DNA from: Phycisphaerales bacterium | Lineage (GTDB): Bacteria; Planctomycetota; Phycisphaerae; Sedimentisphaerales; Anaerobacaceae | NCBI GenBank assembly: GCA_020352515.1 | Contig: CP070678.1 | Coordinates: 5,749,034-5,797,415, forward strand | DNA: 48,382 nucleotides | Direction of reading: 5' to 3' | Shown here: in pieces, positions 16,922 through 24,897 of the stretch | Layout: every line of letters begins with the position of its first letter | Position numbering within the stretch: the stretch's first letter is position 1 | The notes under the pieces: model-generated | What the model saw: the letters and a program-made list of their open reading frames with translations, nothing else | Told to the model about the DNA's origin: nothing | The model's database searches: none | Position numbers and translations under genes: made by a program

Positions 16922-18550
16922 ATGGCCGACGAAAAGATAAACGCCGAACGAGCCGAACCTAGGCCCGCCAATGCAGCACAAAGCGCGGGCGGCGAACAGA
17001 CCGAAAGCCCGCCCGTGCAGGCAACCGGCGAGGAGGTCGCCGAGCAGCCGGTAGAGACCGCCGGCAAGGAAGCGGAGGCCCAGCTGGCCGAAGAAGCCGG
17101 CGAGCAGCCCGAAGAGCAGCCTGTAACCGCTCGGAACCTGGTCACCGTAGAAGACTCCGGGCCCTGCAAGAAGAAAGTGGTCATCGAAATACCCGAACAG
17201 ACCATCCGCGAGGCCACCGACAAGCAGTACGAGCAGCTCCGCAGGGACGCGATTGTCCCGGGCTTTCGAAAGGGCAGGGCGCCGCGCCGGCTGCTTGAAA
17301 AGAGATTCGGAAAGGAGACCTCCGAGCAGATCAAGCTGACCATGCTGGCCGAGGCCAGCGAGGCCGCGATAAAGGACAACGACCTCCAGACGCTCGGCGA
17401 GCCGGACATCGACTTCGAGAAGATTGAGCTGCCGGCGGAGGGGCCGATGAAGTTCGACTTCGAGGTAGAGGTCCGGCCCCAATTCGAGCTGCCCGAGCTT
17501 GAAGGCATCCCCATCAACAAGCCGAAACTCGAGGTCACCGAAGAGCAGGTCGAGAGGGAAATCACCCGGATGAGAAGATGGTCCGGCGTCTGGACGCCGC
17601 GAAAGGAAGGCGCCGCCCAGAGCGAAGACCAGATAATAGCCGAGGTGCTCATCAAGGCCGAAGACGTCGAAGAGGCCGAGAAGCTCGACGAAACGGAGAT
17701 ATTCATCCGCAAAAACGGCTTCGTGGGCGGAATCGCCGTGGAAAACCTGGACGAAATCCTCGTCGGAGCCGAGCCGGGCCAGACGAAGAAAACGACCGTT
17801 GAAGTCCCCAAGACCTACTTCAAGGAGCAGTATCGAGGCAAGAAAGTCGATATCACCATCACCGTCAAGGATATCAAGTACCTCAAGCCCGCCGACCTCG
17901 ACGAGAACTTCCTCAAAGGAATGAACGTCGCTGATGAGAACGAGCTTCGCGAAAACACGCGAGACAATCTCCAGGACCGGCTCGAACAGGCCTCGAGGAC
18001 CGAGATGACCGAGCAGATATACAGATACCTGCTCGAGAACACCGATTTCGAGCTGCCTCTCGACATCGTCGGCCAGCAGGCCGTCAGCATCCTCCAGAGA
18101 CAGTACGCCGCCCTGCTGATGCGGGGACTTCCAAAAGAGCAGATCGAGGAGCAGATGGCAGAGCTGCAGGCCGCCAGCGAGGAAAGGGCCAGGCGGCAGT
18201 TGAAGACCTTCTTCATAATGGACAAGGTTGCCGACAAGCTCGATATCGACGTGACCGAAGAGGAGATTAACGGACACATCGCACAGCTTGCCGCCCAGCG
18301 CGGCGCAAGGCCCGAAAGGATGAGGGAGGACATGGCCCGGGACGGCTCGCTCGCACAGTTCAGCCTCGAAGTCCGACAGAACAAGTGCATCGCAAAGATG
18401 CTCGAATCCGCAAAGATTACCGAGACCAAGCCCGAGAAAAAAACCGAGAAGAAATCGAAGAAGACCGCAAAAAAGGCCGCCCGGAAGACCGGTGGTGACA
18501 AAAAAGGCACCAAAAAGGCCAAACCGGCCGCCAAAAAGAAAACCACTTAG
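16922..18550 (+). CDS. tig: Trigger factor with long N- and C-terminal tails
   Basis: Trigger factor is the ribosome-bound chaperone that receives nascent chains at the exit tunnel. The 542-residue product starts at ATG 16922 with AGGAG 7 bases upstream. The ribosome-binding domain begins at about residue 71 (NLVTVEDSGPCKKKVV) and contains the signature VPGFRKGRAPRRLLEKRFG. A central PPIase-like domain follows (FVGGIAVENLDEILVGAEPG), then the helical C-terminal chaperone arms (DLDENFLKGM). Odd points are about 70 extra acidic, Ala/Glu-rich residues before the usual start and a Lys/Ala-rich tail of about 40 residues after the last helix (KKTAKKAARKTGGDKK). Two clpP genes follow, as in many bacteria, but no clpX is present. 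Expression may be governed by the folded leader upstream. Confidence 0.93.
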   Translation: MADEKINAERAEPRPANAAQSAGGEQTESPPVQATGEEVAEQPVETAGKEAEAQLAEEAGEQPEEQPVTARNLVTVEDSGPCKKKVVIEIPEQTIREATDKQYEQLRRDAIVPGFRKGRAPRRLLEKRFGKETSEQIKLTMLAEASEAAIKDNDLQTLGEPDIDFEKIELPAEGPMKFDFEVEVRPQFELPELEGIPINKPKLEVTEEQVEREITRMRRWSGVWTPRKEGAAQSEDQIIAEVLIKAEDVEEAEKLDETEIFIRKNGFVGGIAVENLDEILVGAEPGQTKKTTVEVPKTYFKEQYRGKKVDITITVKDIKYLKPADLDENFLKGMNVADENELRENTRDNLQDRLEQASRTEMTEQIYRYLLENTDFELPLDIVGQQAVSILQRQYAALLMRGLPKEQIEEQMAELQAASEERARRQLKTFFIMDKVADKLDIDVTEEEINGHIAQLAAQRGARPERMREDMARDGSLAQFSLEVRQNKCIAKMLESAKITETKPEKKTEKKSKKTAKKAARKTGGDKKGTKKAKPAAKKKTT

Positions 18551-18637
18551 TCAAATCGTCCGATTAACAGGGCATAGCTCGTGAAAGCTCGCGCAGAATA
18601 CGAAAAAGCTGATATCGCCTTACAGGGGAACTGCTGA

Positions 18638-19384
18638 ATGTCTACCGAACAAGCCTCACAGATAATCGCCGCAATTCACCGCCGCCGGCTCAATCCCGAA
18701 ACTCGACCGCCCGGCAATAACGTGCCTGTGGACCAGTATGCTCCCGGAAGCCCCTACCAGCGATACCGCCAGATGAGCCTCGATGATTTGCTGCTGGAAA
18801 ACCGAATCGTCTTTCTCATTGGTGAAATATCATACGCCAGGGCCGCTGAAGTCATAATGAAGATGCTCTACTTGGACAACCTCAAGCGAAACAGCGAAAT
18901 AAGCCTCTACATCAACTCCCCCGGCGGCAGCGTTGACGACACCATGGCAATCTACGACACGATCCGTTTCGTCAGCTCCCCCGTTGCGACCTACTGCATC
19001 GGACGGGCCCAGTCGGGCGCGGCCGTGATTCTCGCGGCCGGAGCCAAGGGAAGCCGATACGCGCTGCCGCACGCAAAGGTTATGCTCCATCAGCCCTGGG
19101 GAGGCGTCACCGGGCCCGCCGCCGACATCAAAATACAGGCCGAGGAAATCCTCAGGGCGAAGACCATGATAAACGAGGTCCTTGCTACCCACACCGGACA
19201 ATCAATCGAGAAGATCGCGGCCGAAACCGAAAGGGACAGGTACATGACCGCCGAAGAGGCGAAAGACTACGGCCTTATCGACGAGGTGCTCCGGGCCGAG
19301 GAGAAAGCAAAGACGCCGGCCGAGCAGAAGGACGAAAAGAGCAACAAGGAAAAACGCAAACAAAAGCCCGACGACGGCAAATAG
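18638..19384 (+). CDS. clpP: ATP-dependent Clp protease proteolytic subunit (first paralogue)
   Basis: This is a serine peptidase subunit that forms the barrel degraded-protein chamber with a ClpX/ClpA-type unfoldase. It has 248 residues, longer than the usual 200 or so because of an N-terminal extension of about 40 residues and a Lys/Glu-rich tail (AEQKDEKSNKEKRKQK). The catalytic triad is visible as Ser126 (GRAQSGAAVILAAG), His151 (VMLHQPWGG) and Asp215 (YGLIDEV). The oxyanion segment [13 protein letters not shown] is at 91-103. The serine motif is unusual: GRAQSGAA instead of the common GQAASMGA found in the paralogue next door. AGGGG lies 9 bases before the ATG. It probably forms a mixed complex with the second ClpP. 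Confidence 0.92.
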   Translation: MSTEQASQIIAAIHRRRLNPETRPPGNNVPVDQYAPGSPYQRYRQMSLDDLLLENRIVFLIGEISYARAAEVIMKMLYLDNLKRNSEISLYINSPGGSVDDTMAIYDTIRFVSSPVATYCIGRAQSGAAVILAAGAKGSRYALPHAKVMLHQPWGGVTGPAADIKIQAEEILRAKTMINEVLATHTGQSIEKIAAETERDRYMTAEEAKDYGLIDEVLRAEEKAKTPAEQKDEKSNKEKRKQKPDDGK

Positions 19385-19432
19385 CCGCACCGGACAAATG
19401 CAGCCGGCGGCAACCGTGCCGCCCGAGGAAAA

Positions 19433-20086
19433 ATGCAAATGAACGTCAGTCAGAATCTGGTCCCCATCGTAATAGAGAAAACCGGCAGAGGCGAACGCGC
19501 ATACGACATCTATTCGAGACTGCTGAAGGACAGGATAGTGTTCCTTGGCGGCCCCGTGGACGATGTCACGGCAAACCTGATTATCGCCCAGATGCTCTTC
19601 CTCTCGAACGAGGACAACAAAAGCGACATCCATTTCTACATCAACTCTCCTGGCGGCTCCATAACGGCCGGGCTGGCCGTCTACGACACCATGCAGTTCC
19701 TGCGATGCGAGGTCGCCACCTACTGCCTTGGACAGGCCGCAAGCATGGGAGCGGTGCTGCTGGCCGGAGGAAGGCCGGGAAAAAGATTCCTGCTGGCAAA
19801 CAATAGAATCCTGCTCCACCAGCCGCTTATCGCCGGAGAATTGATAGGACCGGCAACCGACATAGACATCGAGGCCCAGGAAATCCTCAGGCTCCGCAGC
19901 CTCCTCTACGAGATACTGGCCAAACACACCGGACAGACATCCGAAAAGATCGAGAAGGACTGCGACCGCAACCTCTGGCTGGATGCAGAGGCGGCAATCG
20001 AATACGGCCTGGCCGACAGGATACTCCAGAAAGCGCCCGAAATCGTAAGGGAACGCCCGGAAGAGAAGCAGGACAACCAGGCTTGA
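19433..20086 (+). CDS. clpP: ATP-dependent Clp protease proteolytic subunit (second paralogue)
   Basis: This 217-residue ClpP is of canonical type. The triad is Ser104 ([14 protein letters not shown]), His129 ([10 protein letters not shown]) and Asp195 (YGLADRI). The oxyanion segment [19 protein letters not shown] is at 69-87. GAGG lies just before the ATG at 19433, but a second in-frame ATG at 19439 has better spacing, so the true start may be two codons later. The gene is 48 bases after the first clpP and presumably co-transcribed. No clpX or clpA follows, so the partner ATPase must be elsewhere in the genome. Confidence 0.93.
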   Translation: MQMNVSQNLVPIVIEKTGRGERAYDIYSRLLKDRIVFLGGPVDDVTANLIIAQMLFLSNEDNKSDIHFYINSPGGSITAGLAVYDTMQFLRCEVATYCLGQAASMGAVLLAGGRPGKRFLLANNRILLHQPLIAGELIGPATDIDIEAQEILRLRSLLYEILAKHTGQTSEKIEKDCDRNLWLDAEAAIEYGLADRILQKAPEIVRERPEEKQDNQA

Positions 20087-20141
20087 GAATCCGGACGCCC
20101 CTTTTGCAGCAGGCTACAACCAATCGTGGAAGGGCAAGAAA

Positions 20142-20747
20142 GTGAGAACGGCAACGACTATACTGACCGCCTGCCTTGTCGCTCTGATCTGCGGCTGCGA
20201 CAACGGCTATGCCCCGAAACCCAGCCTGGCGGACCGCGTGAACATGTTGACCGCCGAGAAGGCCGACCTTCAGAACCGGCTGCTAAAGGCTACCGAGGAA
20301 AACGAGCAGCTCAAGAAGCGAGTCGAGGCCCTCGCCGCTCTGCCCGAAGGTGTGAAGGGGGAGAACCTCTACCGGATCGAGAACATAAAGATTTCCGGCT
20401 ACACCGACTTCTACGACAAGGACAAGGACGGGATAAAGGAGACGCTGATCGTCTATATCAAGCCCATCGACGACAGGGGTGACACGCTGAAGGCCCCCGG
20501 CGCCGTTGACGTCCAGCTATGGAACCTTAACAAAGAGCCGGAAAACGCCCTAATCGCCGAGTGGCGCATCGAGCCGGCCGAGCTTAAAGAACTCTGGTTC
20601 GCCACGCTGCTGGCCAGCAACTACAGGCTCAGCTTCGACGTCGCCGGCAAAGTCCGCGACTTCGCCGAGCCCCTGACCGTGAAGGTTGCCTTCACCGACC
20701 CCCTCACCGGAAGGGTCCTGAACAAACAGCACATGATAAAGCCGTAG
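20142..20747 (+). CDS. Putative lipoprotein with coiled-coil, function unknown
   Basis: This 201-residue protein starts with GTG, with AAGGG about 8 bases upstream. Residues 1-19 form a lipoprotein signal ending LICGC (Cys19). A short coiled-coil follows at about 30-68 (LTAEKADLQNRLL, ENEQLKKRVEAL). The rest is a beta-rich domain (ISGYTDFYDKDKDGIKETLI, AVDVQLWNL, YRLSFDVAGKVRDF). I do not recognise the family. It is 55 bases downstream of clpP and may share its transcript. A terminator-like hairpin follows. Its position suggests no specific role in proteolysis. Confidence 0.82.
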   Translation: MRTATTILTACLVALICGCDNGYAPKPSLADRVNMLTAEKADLQNRLLKATEENEQLKKRVEALAALPEGVKGENLYRIENIKISGYTDFYDKDKDGIKETLIVYIKPIDDRGDTLKAPGAVDVQLWNLNKEPENALIAEWRIEPAELKELWFATLLASNYRLSFDVAGKVRDFAEPLTVKVAFTDPLTGRVLNKQHMIKP

Positions 20748-20763
20748 ACCCGAAACCACCCCC

Positions 20764-20786
20764 GGCGCGCGCCGCACTTGCGCGCC
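20764..20786. terminator. Terminator-like hairpin after the lipoprotein gene
   Basis: GGCGCGC at 20764-20770 pairs perfectly with GCGCGCC at 20780-20786 around a 9-base loop. There is no clear T-run downstream, so termination efficiency is uncertain. The next promoter starts 10 bases later. Confidence 0.5.
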
Positions 20787-20795
20787 AATTACTTC

Positions 20796-20823
20796 TTGCC
20801 AAGCAACTACACCCATATACAAT
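20796..20823 (+). promoter_or_regulatory. Leaderless-type promoter of the DNA methyltransferase gene
   Basis: TTGCCA at 20796-20801, a 16-base spacer and TACAAT at 20818-20823 are followed after six bases by the ATG at 20830. Layout and spacing are identical to the promoter at 14576-14603, so the message is predicted to begin at the start codon. No Shine-Dalgarno sequence is present. Confidence 0.6.
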
Positions 20824-20829
20824 ATCTGT

Positions 20830-21780
20830 ATGTCTGAGCTGCTCAACAGGATAATCTGCGCCGACTGTATAGATCTGCTGGGCAGGGTGCGCGAGCCCTT
20901 CGCCGACCTTGTTTTCGCCGACCCGCCTTTCAATATCGGCTACAAGTACGACAAGTACCACGACAAGGTCAAAAAGAAGAATTACATTGCCTGGACAAAG
21001 GACTGGATGGCTGCCTGCAAAAAGGTCCTCAAGGCCCACGGCTCGTTCTACATAGCCATCGGCGACGACTACGCCGCATACGTCAGAACCATCGCTACCG
21101 ATGAGCTCGGCCTGCATCCCCGCAACTGGATAATCTGGCACTACACGTTCGGCCAGCAGACAAAAAGCAAATTCGCCCGGGCCCACACGCACATCTTCTA
21201 CTTCGTAAAAGACAAGAAGCACTTCACCTTCAACGACCACGCCGTCCGTGTACCCTCCGACCGGCAGCTACTTTACAACGACAGGCGCGCCAACCCCCTC
21301 GGCAAGGTCCCGGACGACGTCTGGAACGGATACTCCCGCGTCTGCGGGACGTTCAGAGAGCGCACCGGCTGGCACCCCTGCCAGATGCCTGAAACCCTGC
21401 TGCGAAGAATCATAGCGGCAAGCTCCAATCCCGGCGACTGCGTTCTCGACCCCTTCATCGGCTCCGGAACAACCGCGGCCGTCGCCTATCAACTCGGAAG
21501 AAACTACGTGGGCGTGGACATATCGGAAGAATACGTCAGGAACGCCAGCGCCCGCCTGGCAGACTTGAAAGAGCCCGCCTCGGCTAATTTCTTCTTCGAC
21601 GCCGCCGAGATGACCGAACTCCGACAGCTCTGCATCGACGTAAGGAAACAGCCAAAGCAAATCCTTGCCGATAGAAGCCTTCTGATGCTGTTGACGAGCC
21701 AGTTTGGTGTGCGAATGAACGGGCGGAAGCGATACGACGTTGATAAGGTAGCCGCGGCGCTGCAGGAATTGAGCACTTGA
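20830..21780 (+). CDS. Orphan site-specific DNA methyltransferase (beta-type amino-methyltransferase)
   Basis: The enzyme transfers a methyl group from SAM to an exocyclic amino group of adenine or cytosine in DNA. The 316-residue product carries catalytic motif IV, DPPFNIGYKY, at 31-40. The SAM-binding motif comes late (VLDPFIGSGTTAAVAYQLG at 205-223). The order IV before I marks the beta class. The segment between, with WHYTFGQQTKSKFARAHTH and a following variable stretch, should contain target recognition. A helical C-terminal extension of about 65 residues follows the catalytic domain. No restriction endonuclease gene lies nearby, so it is likely a solitary, perhaps regulatory, methylase. 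Its stop overlaps the TTG start of lnt, implying coupled translation. The recognition sequence cannot be read from here. Confidence 0.9.
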   Translation: MSELLNRIICADCIDLLGRVREPFADLVFADPPFNIGYKYDKYHDKVKKKNYIAWTKDWMAACKKVLKAHGSFYIAIGDDYAAYVRTIATDELGLHPRNWIIWHYTFGQQTKSKFARAHTHIFYFVKDKKHFTFNDHAVRVPSDRQLLYNDRRANPLGKVPDDVWNGYSRVCGTFRERTGWHPCQMPETLLRRIIAASSNPGDCVLDPFIGSGTTAAVAYQLGRNYVGVDISEEYVRNASARLADLKEPASANFFFDAAEMTELRQLCIDVRKQPKQILADRSLLMLLTSQFGVRMNGRKRYDVDKVAAALQELST

Positions 21781-23597
21781 AAAAGGCCAAATCCAAGAAA
21801 ATCCTGTTATTGGCCCTTCCATTTGCGGCCTCCGCCGTGCTGCTGACGGTGATTCAGCCGCCCTTCGACCTGGCCCCGCTTGCCTGGGTGGCCCTCGTGC
21901 CGTTTATCCTCGCCTGCTCTTCCCGCGTAAGCGGCCGCCGTCTCTTTGTCGCAGCATACCTGGTTGGCCTGGTGTACTGGCTGGCCAACCTCTACTGGAT
22001 AGTCCCGATAACCGTCATCGGCTGGCTCATCTTCTGCCTCTACACTGCCCCGCTCTGGCCGATACTCGCCCTGATCCTGCGTTACTGCCGATCCAGGAAG
22101 ATCCCTCTCTTCCTGGCCGCGGCGGTTCTGGTAGTCGGCACCGAGAGGATGCAGGGGCTCTTTCTGGGCGGCTTTTTCTGGAGGTTTCTCGGCCACAGCC
22201 AGTACCGAAGCATTACCATAATCCAGATAGCCGACATATTCGGCGCCGGTGGGGTCTCCTTCCTCGTGGCGATGGTGAACGGGCTCGTCGCAGAGCTGAT
22301 AATCGCCGCCCGACAGAGAAAACTCTTCAAAATCAGCAATTTCGCAAAGGCCGCCGTCGTGCTCGTCCTGCTCGCCGCGGCCGGCGTTTACGGCCGATGG
22401 CGAATCAGCCAGCAGCCGGCGTGTGTCAAGGCCGGCCCCGTCGTCGGCGCCGTGCAGTCTAACGTCCCCCAGTCGGTCAAAAGAACCTTCGAATCCGGAC
22501 AGCAGATATTCGACGCCCTCATGCCCGACAGCAAGGCCGCCGCAGACGCCGGCGCACAGCTCATCGTCTGGCCCGAAACCATGGTCCAGGCCTGGCTTAG
22601 CCCCCAGATACTCGCCCTCCTGCCACAGGCCCATCCGACGCAGGTCCTCCACAACGCGCTCAGAAGCCATGCGAAAGACACCGCCTATGTGCTCGTAGGG
22701 GCCTACGGCGGCGCCGGCCACCTCGAGGATGATTCCACCATCAACCTGGTAAGAAAATACAACTCCGCCTTCCTCTACAACGACCGCGGAGAACAGGACC
22801 ATAGGCAATACGACAAAATCCACCTGGTCCCCTTCGGAGAGGTCCTTCCTTTGAGGAGGAAATTGTCCTGGTTCTACGAGGCCATGATGAAGGTCAAATT
22901 CATCCCGTACAACTTCGATTACTCCCTCGACTATGGAACCGAGTACACGATCTTCGAGATGCCCCGCCCCCCCCAAACCGCGCCCGAACCCAACAGCGGC
23001 GACACAGAACGCGTCGAGACCGAGCCCAACGCCCTCGCGGCGATGCCGGAAGAGCCGTATAGATTTGCCGTGATGATCTGCTATGAGGACGTTGTCCCGA
23101 AAATCGCCCGGAAATTCGCCCTCGACCGCAGGGGACGCAAGCGCATCGACTGGCTCGTCAACATCAGCAACGACGGCTGGTTCGTGCGATTCGGCGCCGG
23201 CTCGAAAAAGGTCTACCCCAGCACCGAGCTTGCCCAGCACGCCGCCATTTGTGCATTCCGCGCCGTCGAAAATCGCCTGGCCGTCGTTCGCAGTGTCAAC
23301 ACGGGAATAAGCTGCGTCATCGACAGCTTCGGACGAATAAGAGACGGCTTCATCTCAGGGAGCCTCCCGCAAAAAGCAATGAGCCGAACCGGTATGGCCG
23401 GCTGGTTCAATGACACAATCCCGATTGACAACAGGGTAACTTTTTTCAGCAAATACGGGCAATACCCGGATTTTTGTTGTGAAGCCTGTGTAATCGTGTT
23501 CATAATAGTGTGGCTTTTTCTTAGGCTTTTCGGTAGCAAAAAACACGGAACTCGTTTGTCACGGAGGTCAAATGAAACGTATACGCGAAAAAGCTGA
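21777..23597 (+). CDS. lnt: Apolipoprotein N-acyltransferase
   Basis: Lnt adds the third acyl chain to the N-terminal cysteine of lipoproteins in the inner membrane. The 606-residue protein has an N-terminal membrane region with about seven hydrophobic segments to residue 210 and a nitrilase-like domain. The catalytic triad is visible: Glu267 (LIVWPETMV), Lys347 (QYDKIHLVPFGE) and Cys435 (VMICYEDVV). LVNISNDGWF and CAFRAVENRLAVVRSVNTG follow. An acidic Pro/Glu-rich insert (about 397-425) sits between the Lys and Cys motifs. It starts with TTG overlapping the methyltransferase stop and ends 26 bases inside the next gene. Several predicted lipoproteins in this window are plausible substrates. 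Confidence 0.94.
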   Translation: MKKAKSKKILLLALPFAASAVLLTVIQPPFDLAPLAWVALVPFILACSSRVSGRRLFVAAYLVGLVYWLANLYWIVPITVIGWLIFCLYTAPLWPILALILRYCRSRKIPLFLAAAVLVVGTERMQGLFLGGFFWRFLGHSQYRSITIIQIADIFGAGGVSFLVAMVNGLVAELIIAARQRKLFKISNFAKAAVVLVLLAAAGVYGRWRISQQPACVKAGPVVGAVQSNVPQSVKRTFESGQQIFDALMPDSKAAADAGAQLIVWPETMVQAWLSPQILALLPQAHPTQVLHNALRSHAKDTAYVLVGAYGGAGHLEDDSTINLVRKYNSAFLYNDRGEQDHRQYDKIHLVPFGEVLPLRRKLSWFYEAMMKVKFIPYNFDYSLDYGTEYTIFEMPRPPQTAPEPNSGDTERVETEPNALAAMPEEPYRFAVMICYEDVVPKIARKFALDRRGRKRIDWLVNISNDGWFVRFGAGSKKVYPSTELAQHAAICAFRAVENRLAVVRSVNTGISCVIDSFGRIRDGFISGSLPQKAMSRTGMAGWFNDTIPIDNRVTFFSKYGQYPDFCCEACVIVFIIVWLFLRLFGSKKHGTRLSRRSNETYTRKS

Positions 23598-24627
23598 AGC
23601 TCACAGTCACACAAAACCCTCCCGGCTCCGCCTCTTCGCCCCGCTTCTCGCCTGTATGATGGTCTTCCTCGGATGCCAGGGGCCCCCAAGCGCCCCCTCG
23701 CCCGGCCTTGTCTCGCTCGGCGCACCGGATATGCGTGATTTGCAGACTCGGGCCGTTCAGATTATCACCGACGCCCTGGCCGACCCCAATCCGGTCGTCA
23801 GGGTCAATGCTATCGAAGTAGTCGCGAGCACAGGCCAGATAAGGCTCATGCCGAAGGTCCTCAGGCTGCTCGCAGACCGCTTCGTCCCCGTGCGTTTCGC
23901 CGCCGCGCTGGCCATAGGTGACTGCGAATATGCGCTCGGAAAGAAGTTCGTCGCCCGGTTGCTCAGGCACGAAGACCATAACGTCGTGATAGCCGCATCA
24001 TACGCGCTGGCAAAACTCGGTTCCCCCGAATACGCCGAAATATACCACAAGACGATTGAGAGCAAGGACCCGACGGTCAGGGCTAATTCCGCGCTGCTTC
24101 TGGGCAAAACCGGGGACCCAAACGCCTTGAAGATACTCCACTGGGCCCTGCACGACAGGGATTCCGACGACAAGGTCGTCTTTCAGGCTGCCGAATCCAT
24201 TGCCATGCTTGGCGATGCGACGATATATCCTAAGCTCTGGACAATGCTCATCAGCGCCCACTGGGACCTCAGAATCGTGGGAATAAGGGCAATGGGCGCG
24301 CTGAAAAGCCGCCAGGCCAAAGCCGCGCTGACGACTATGCTCAAGGACGATATCCCCGAGGTCCGCCTGGCCGCCGCAGAACAGCTTGGAAAGCTCAATG
24401 ATCCCGTCGGTGAGCGAGAAGTTCTTGAAATAATGGAAGGACGCTTGATCGAGAAGCTGAGCACCGCCGAGGCGCGCCTGCGGGCCTACGTCCTAGCGGC
24501 CAAGGCCATCGGTCGAATCTGTACCCCCCGCCTGACCAGGTTCTTGCCCAAACTGCTGCAGAGCCAGGCTCCGTTTATCCGAATCGCTGCCGCAGAGGCC
24601 GTATTGAACTGTAACGCGCGAAAATAG
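23572..24627 (+). CDS. HEAT-repeat lipoprotein
   Basis: This 351-residue protein has its ATG preceded by GGAGG at close spacing, and its first 26 bases overlap lnt. An N-terminal positively charged stretch is followed by a lipoprotein signal ending VFLGC (Cys35). From about residue 55 to the end run seven or more HEAT/PBS-type helical repeats of about 30 residues. Examples are DPNPVVRVNAIEVVA, RFVPVRFAAALAIGD, DHNVVIAASYALAKLG, DPTVRANSALLLGKTG and DIPEVRLAAAEQLGKL. Such alpha-solenoids bind proteins. Partner and role are unknown. Overlap with lnt suggests co-expression with the lipoprotein maturation enzyme. Confidence 0.9.
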   Translation: MKRIREKAEAHSHTKPSRLRLFAPLLACMMVFLGCQGPPSAPSPGLVSLGAPDMRDLQTRAVQIITDALADPNPVVRVNAIEVVASTGQIRLMPKVLRLLADRFVPVRFAAALAIGDCEYALGKKFVARLLRHEDHNVVIAASYALAKLGSPEYAEIYHKTIESKDPTVRANSALLLGKTGDPNALKILHWALHDRDSDDKVVFQAAESIAMLGDATIYPKLWTMLISAHWDLRIVGIRAMGALKSRQAKAALTTMLKDDIPEVRLAAAEQLGKLNDPVGEREVLEIMEGRLIEKLSTAEARLRAYVLAAKAIGRICTPRLTRFLPKLLQSQAPFIRIAAAEAVLNCNARK

Positions 24628-24647
24628 CCCCGGGTGGCGCCCGGGGC
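24627..24647. terminator. Terminator-like hairpin after the lnt operon
   Basis: GCCCCGGG (24627-24634) and CCCGGGGC (24640-24647) form a perfect 8-pair stem with a 5-base loop starting in the stop codon of the HEAT-repeat gene. A T-run is lacking, but the region just after becomes AT-rich. Confidence 0.55.
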
Positions 24648-24711
24648 AGGCCGGCGGGCTATTGTACATTTTGATTGTCCATTTTAATTTGGGCTATTTG
24701 CCAAAAAGGAC

Positions 24712-24740
24712 TTGACCTTTCCGAGATTTAAGCGTAAAAT
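24712..24740 (+). promoter_or_regulatory. Promoter of the mre elongation operon
   Basis: TTGACC (24712-24717), an optimal 17-base spacer and TAAAAT (24735-24740) form the strongest sigma-70 type promoter in this part of the window. It is placed in a locally AT-rich patch and followed by a long leader to the TTG start at 24898. Confidence 0.75.
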
Positions 24741-24746
24741 ATAGGC

Positions 24747-24897
24747 TGTGCGTGTGATACGGCGCGACTTGGGCGCTCGTATTGCCCGCATTATGCGGCC
24801 CTGGACGTCTAAAAAGCCGTGTGCCGCAACTGGAATACTCGTTCGTGAGTAGATGGGTGTATTTGAAAAGGAAAGAAATTAGCGAAAGGAGCCTGTT
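24747..24897 (+). promoter_or_regulatory. Long folded 5' leader of the mre operon
   Basis: About 150 bases lie between the predicted transcript start and the first start codon. ATACGGCGC (24757-24765) pairs with GCGC-T-CGTAT (24773-24782) with one bulged base. CCGC (24786-24789) then pairs with GCGG (24795-24798). No peptide or known riboswitch is recognised. AGGAG lies 6 bases before the TTG start. Confidence 0.45.
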
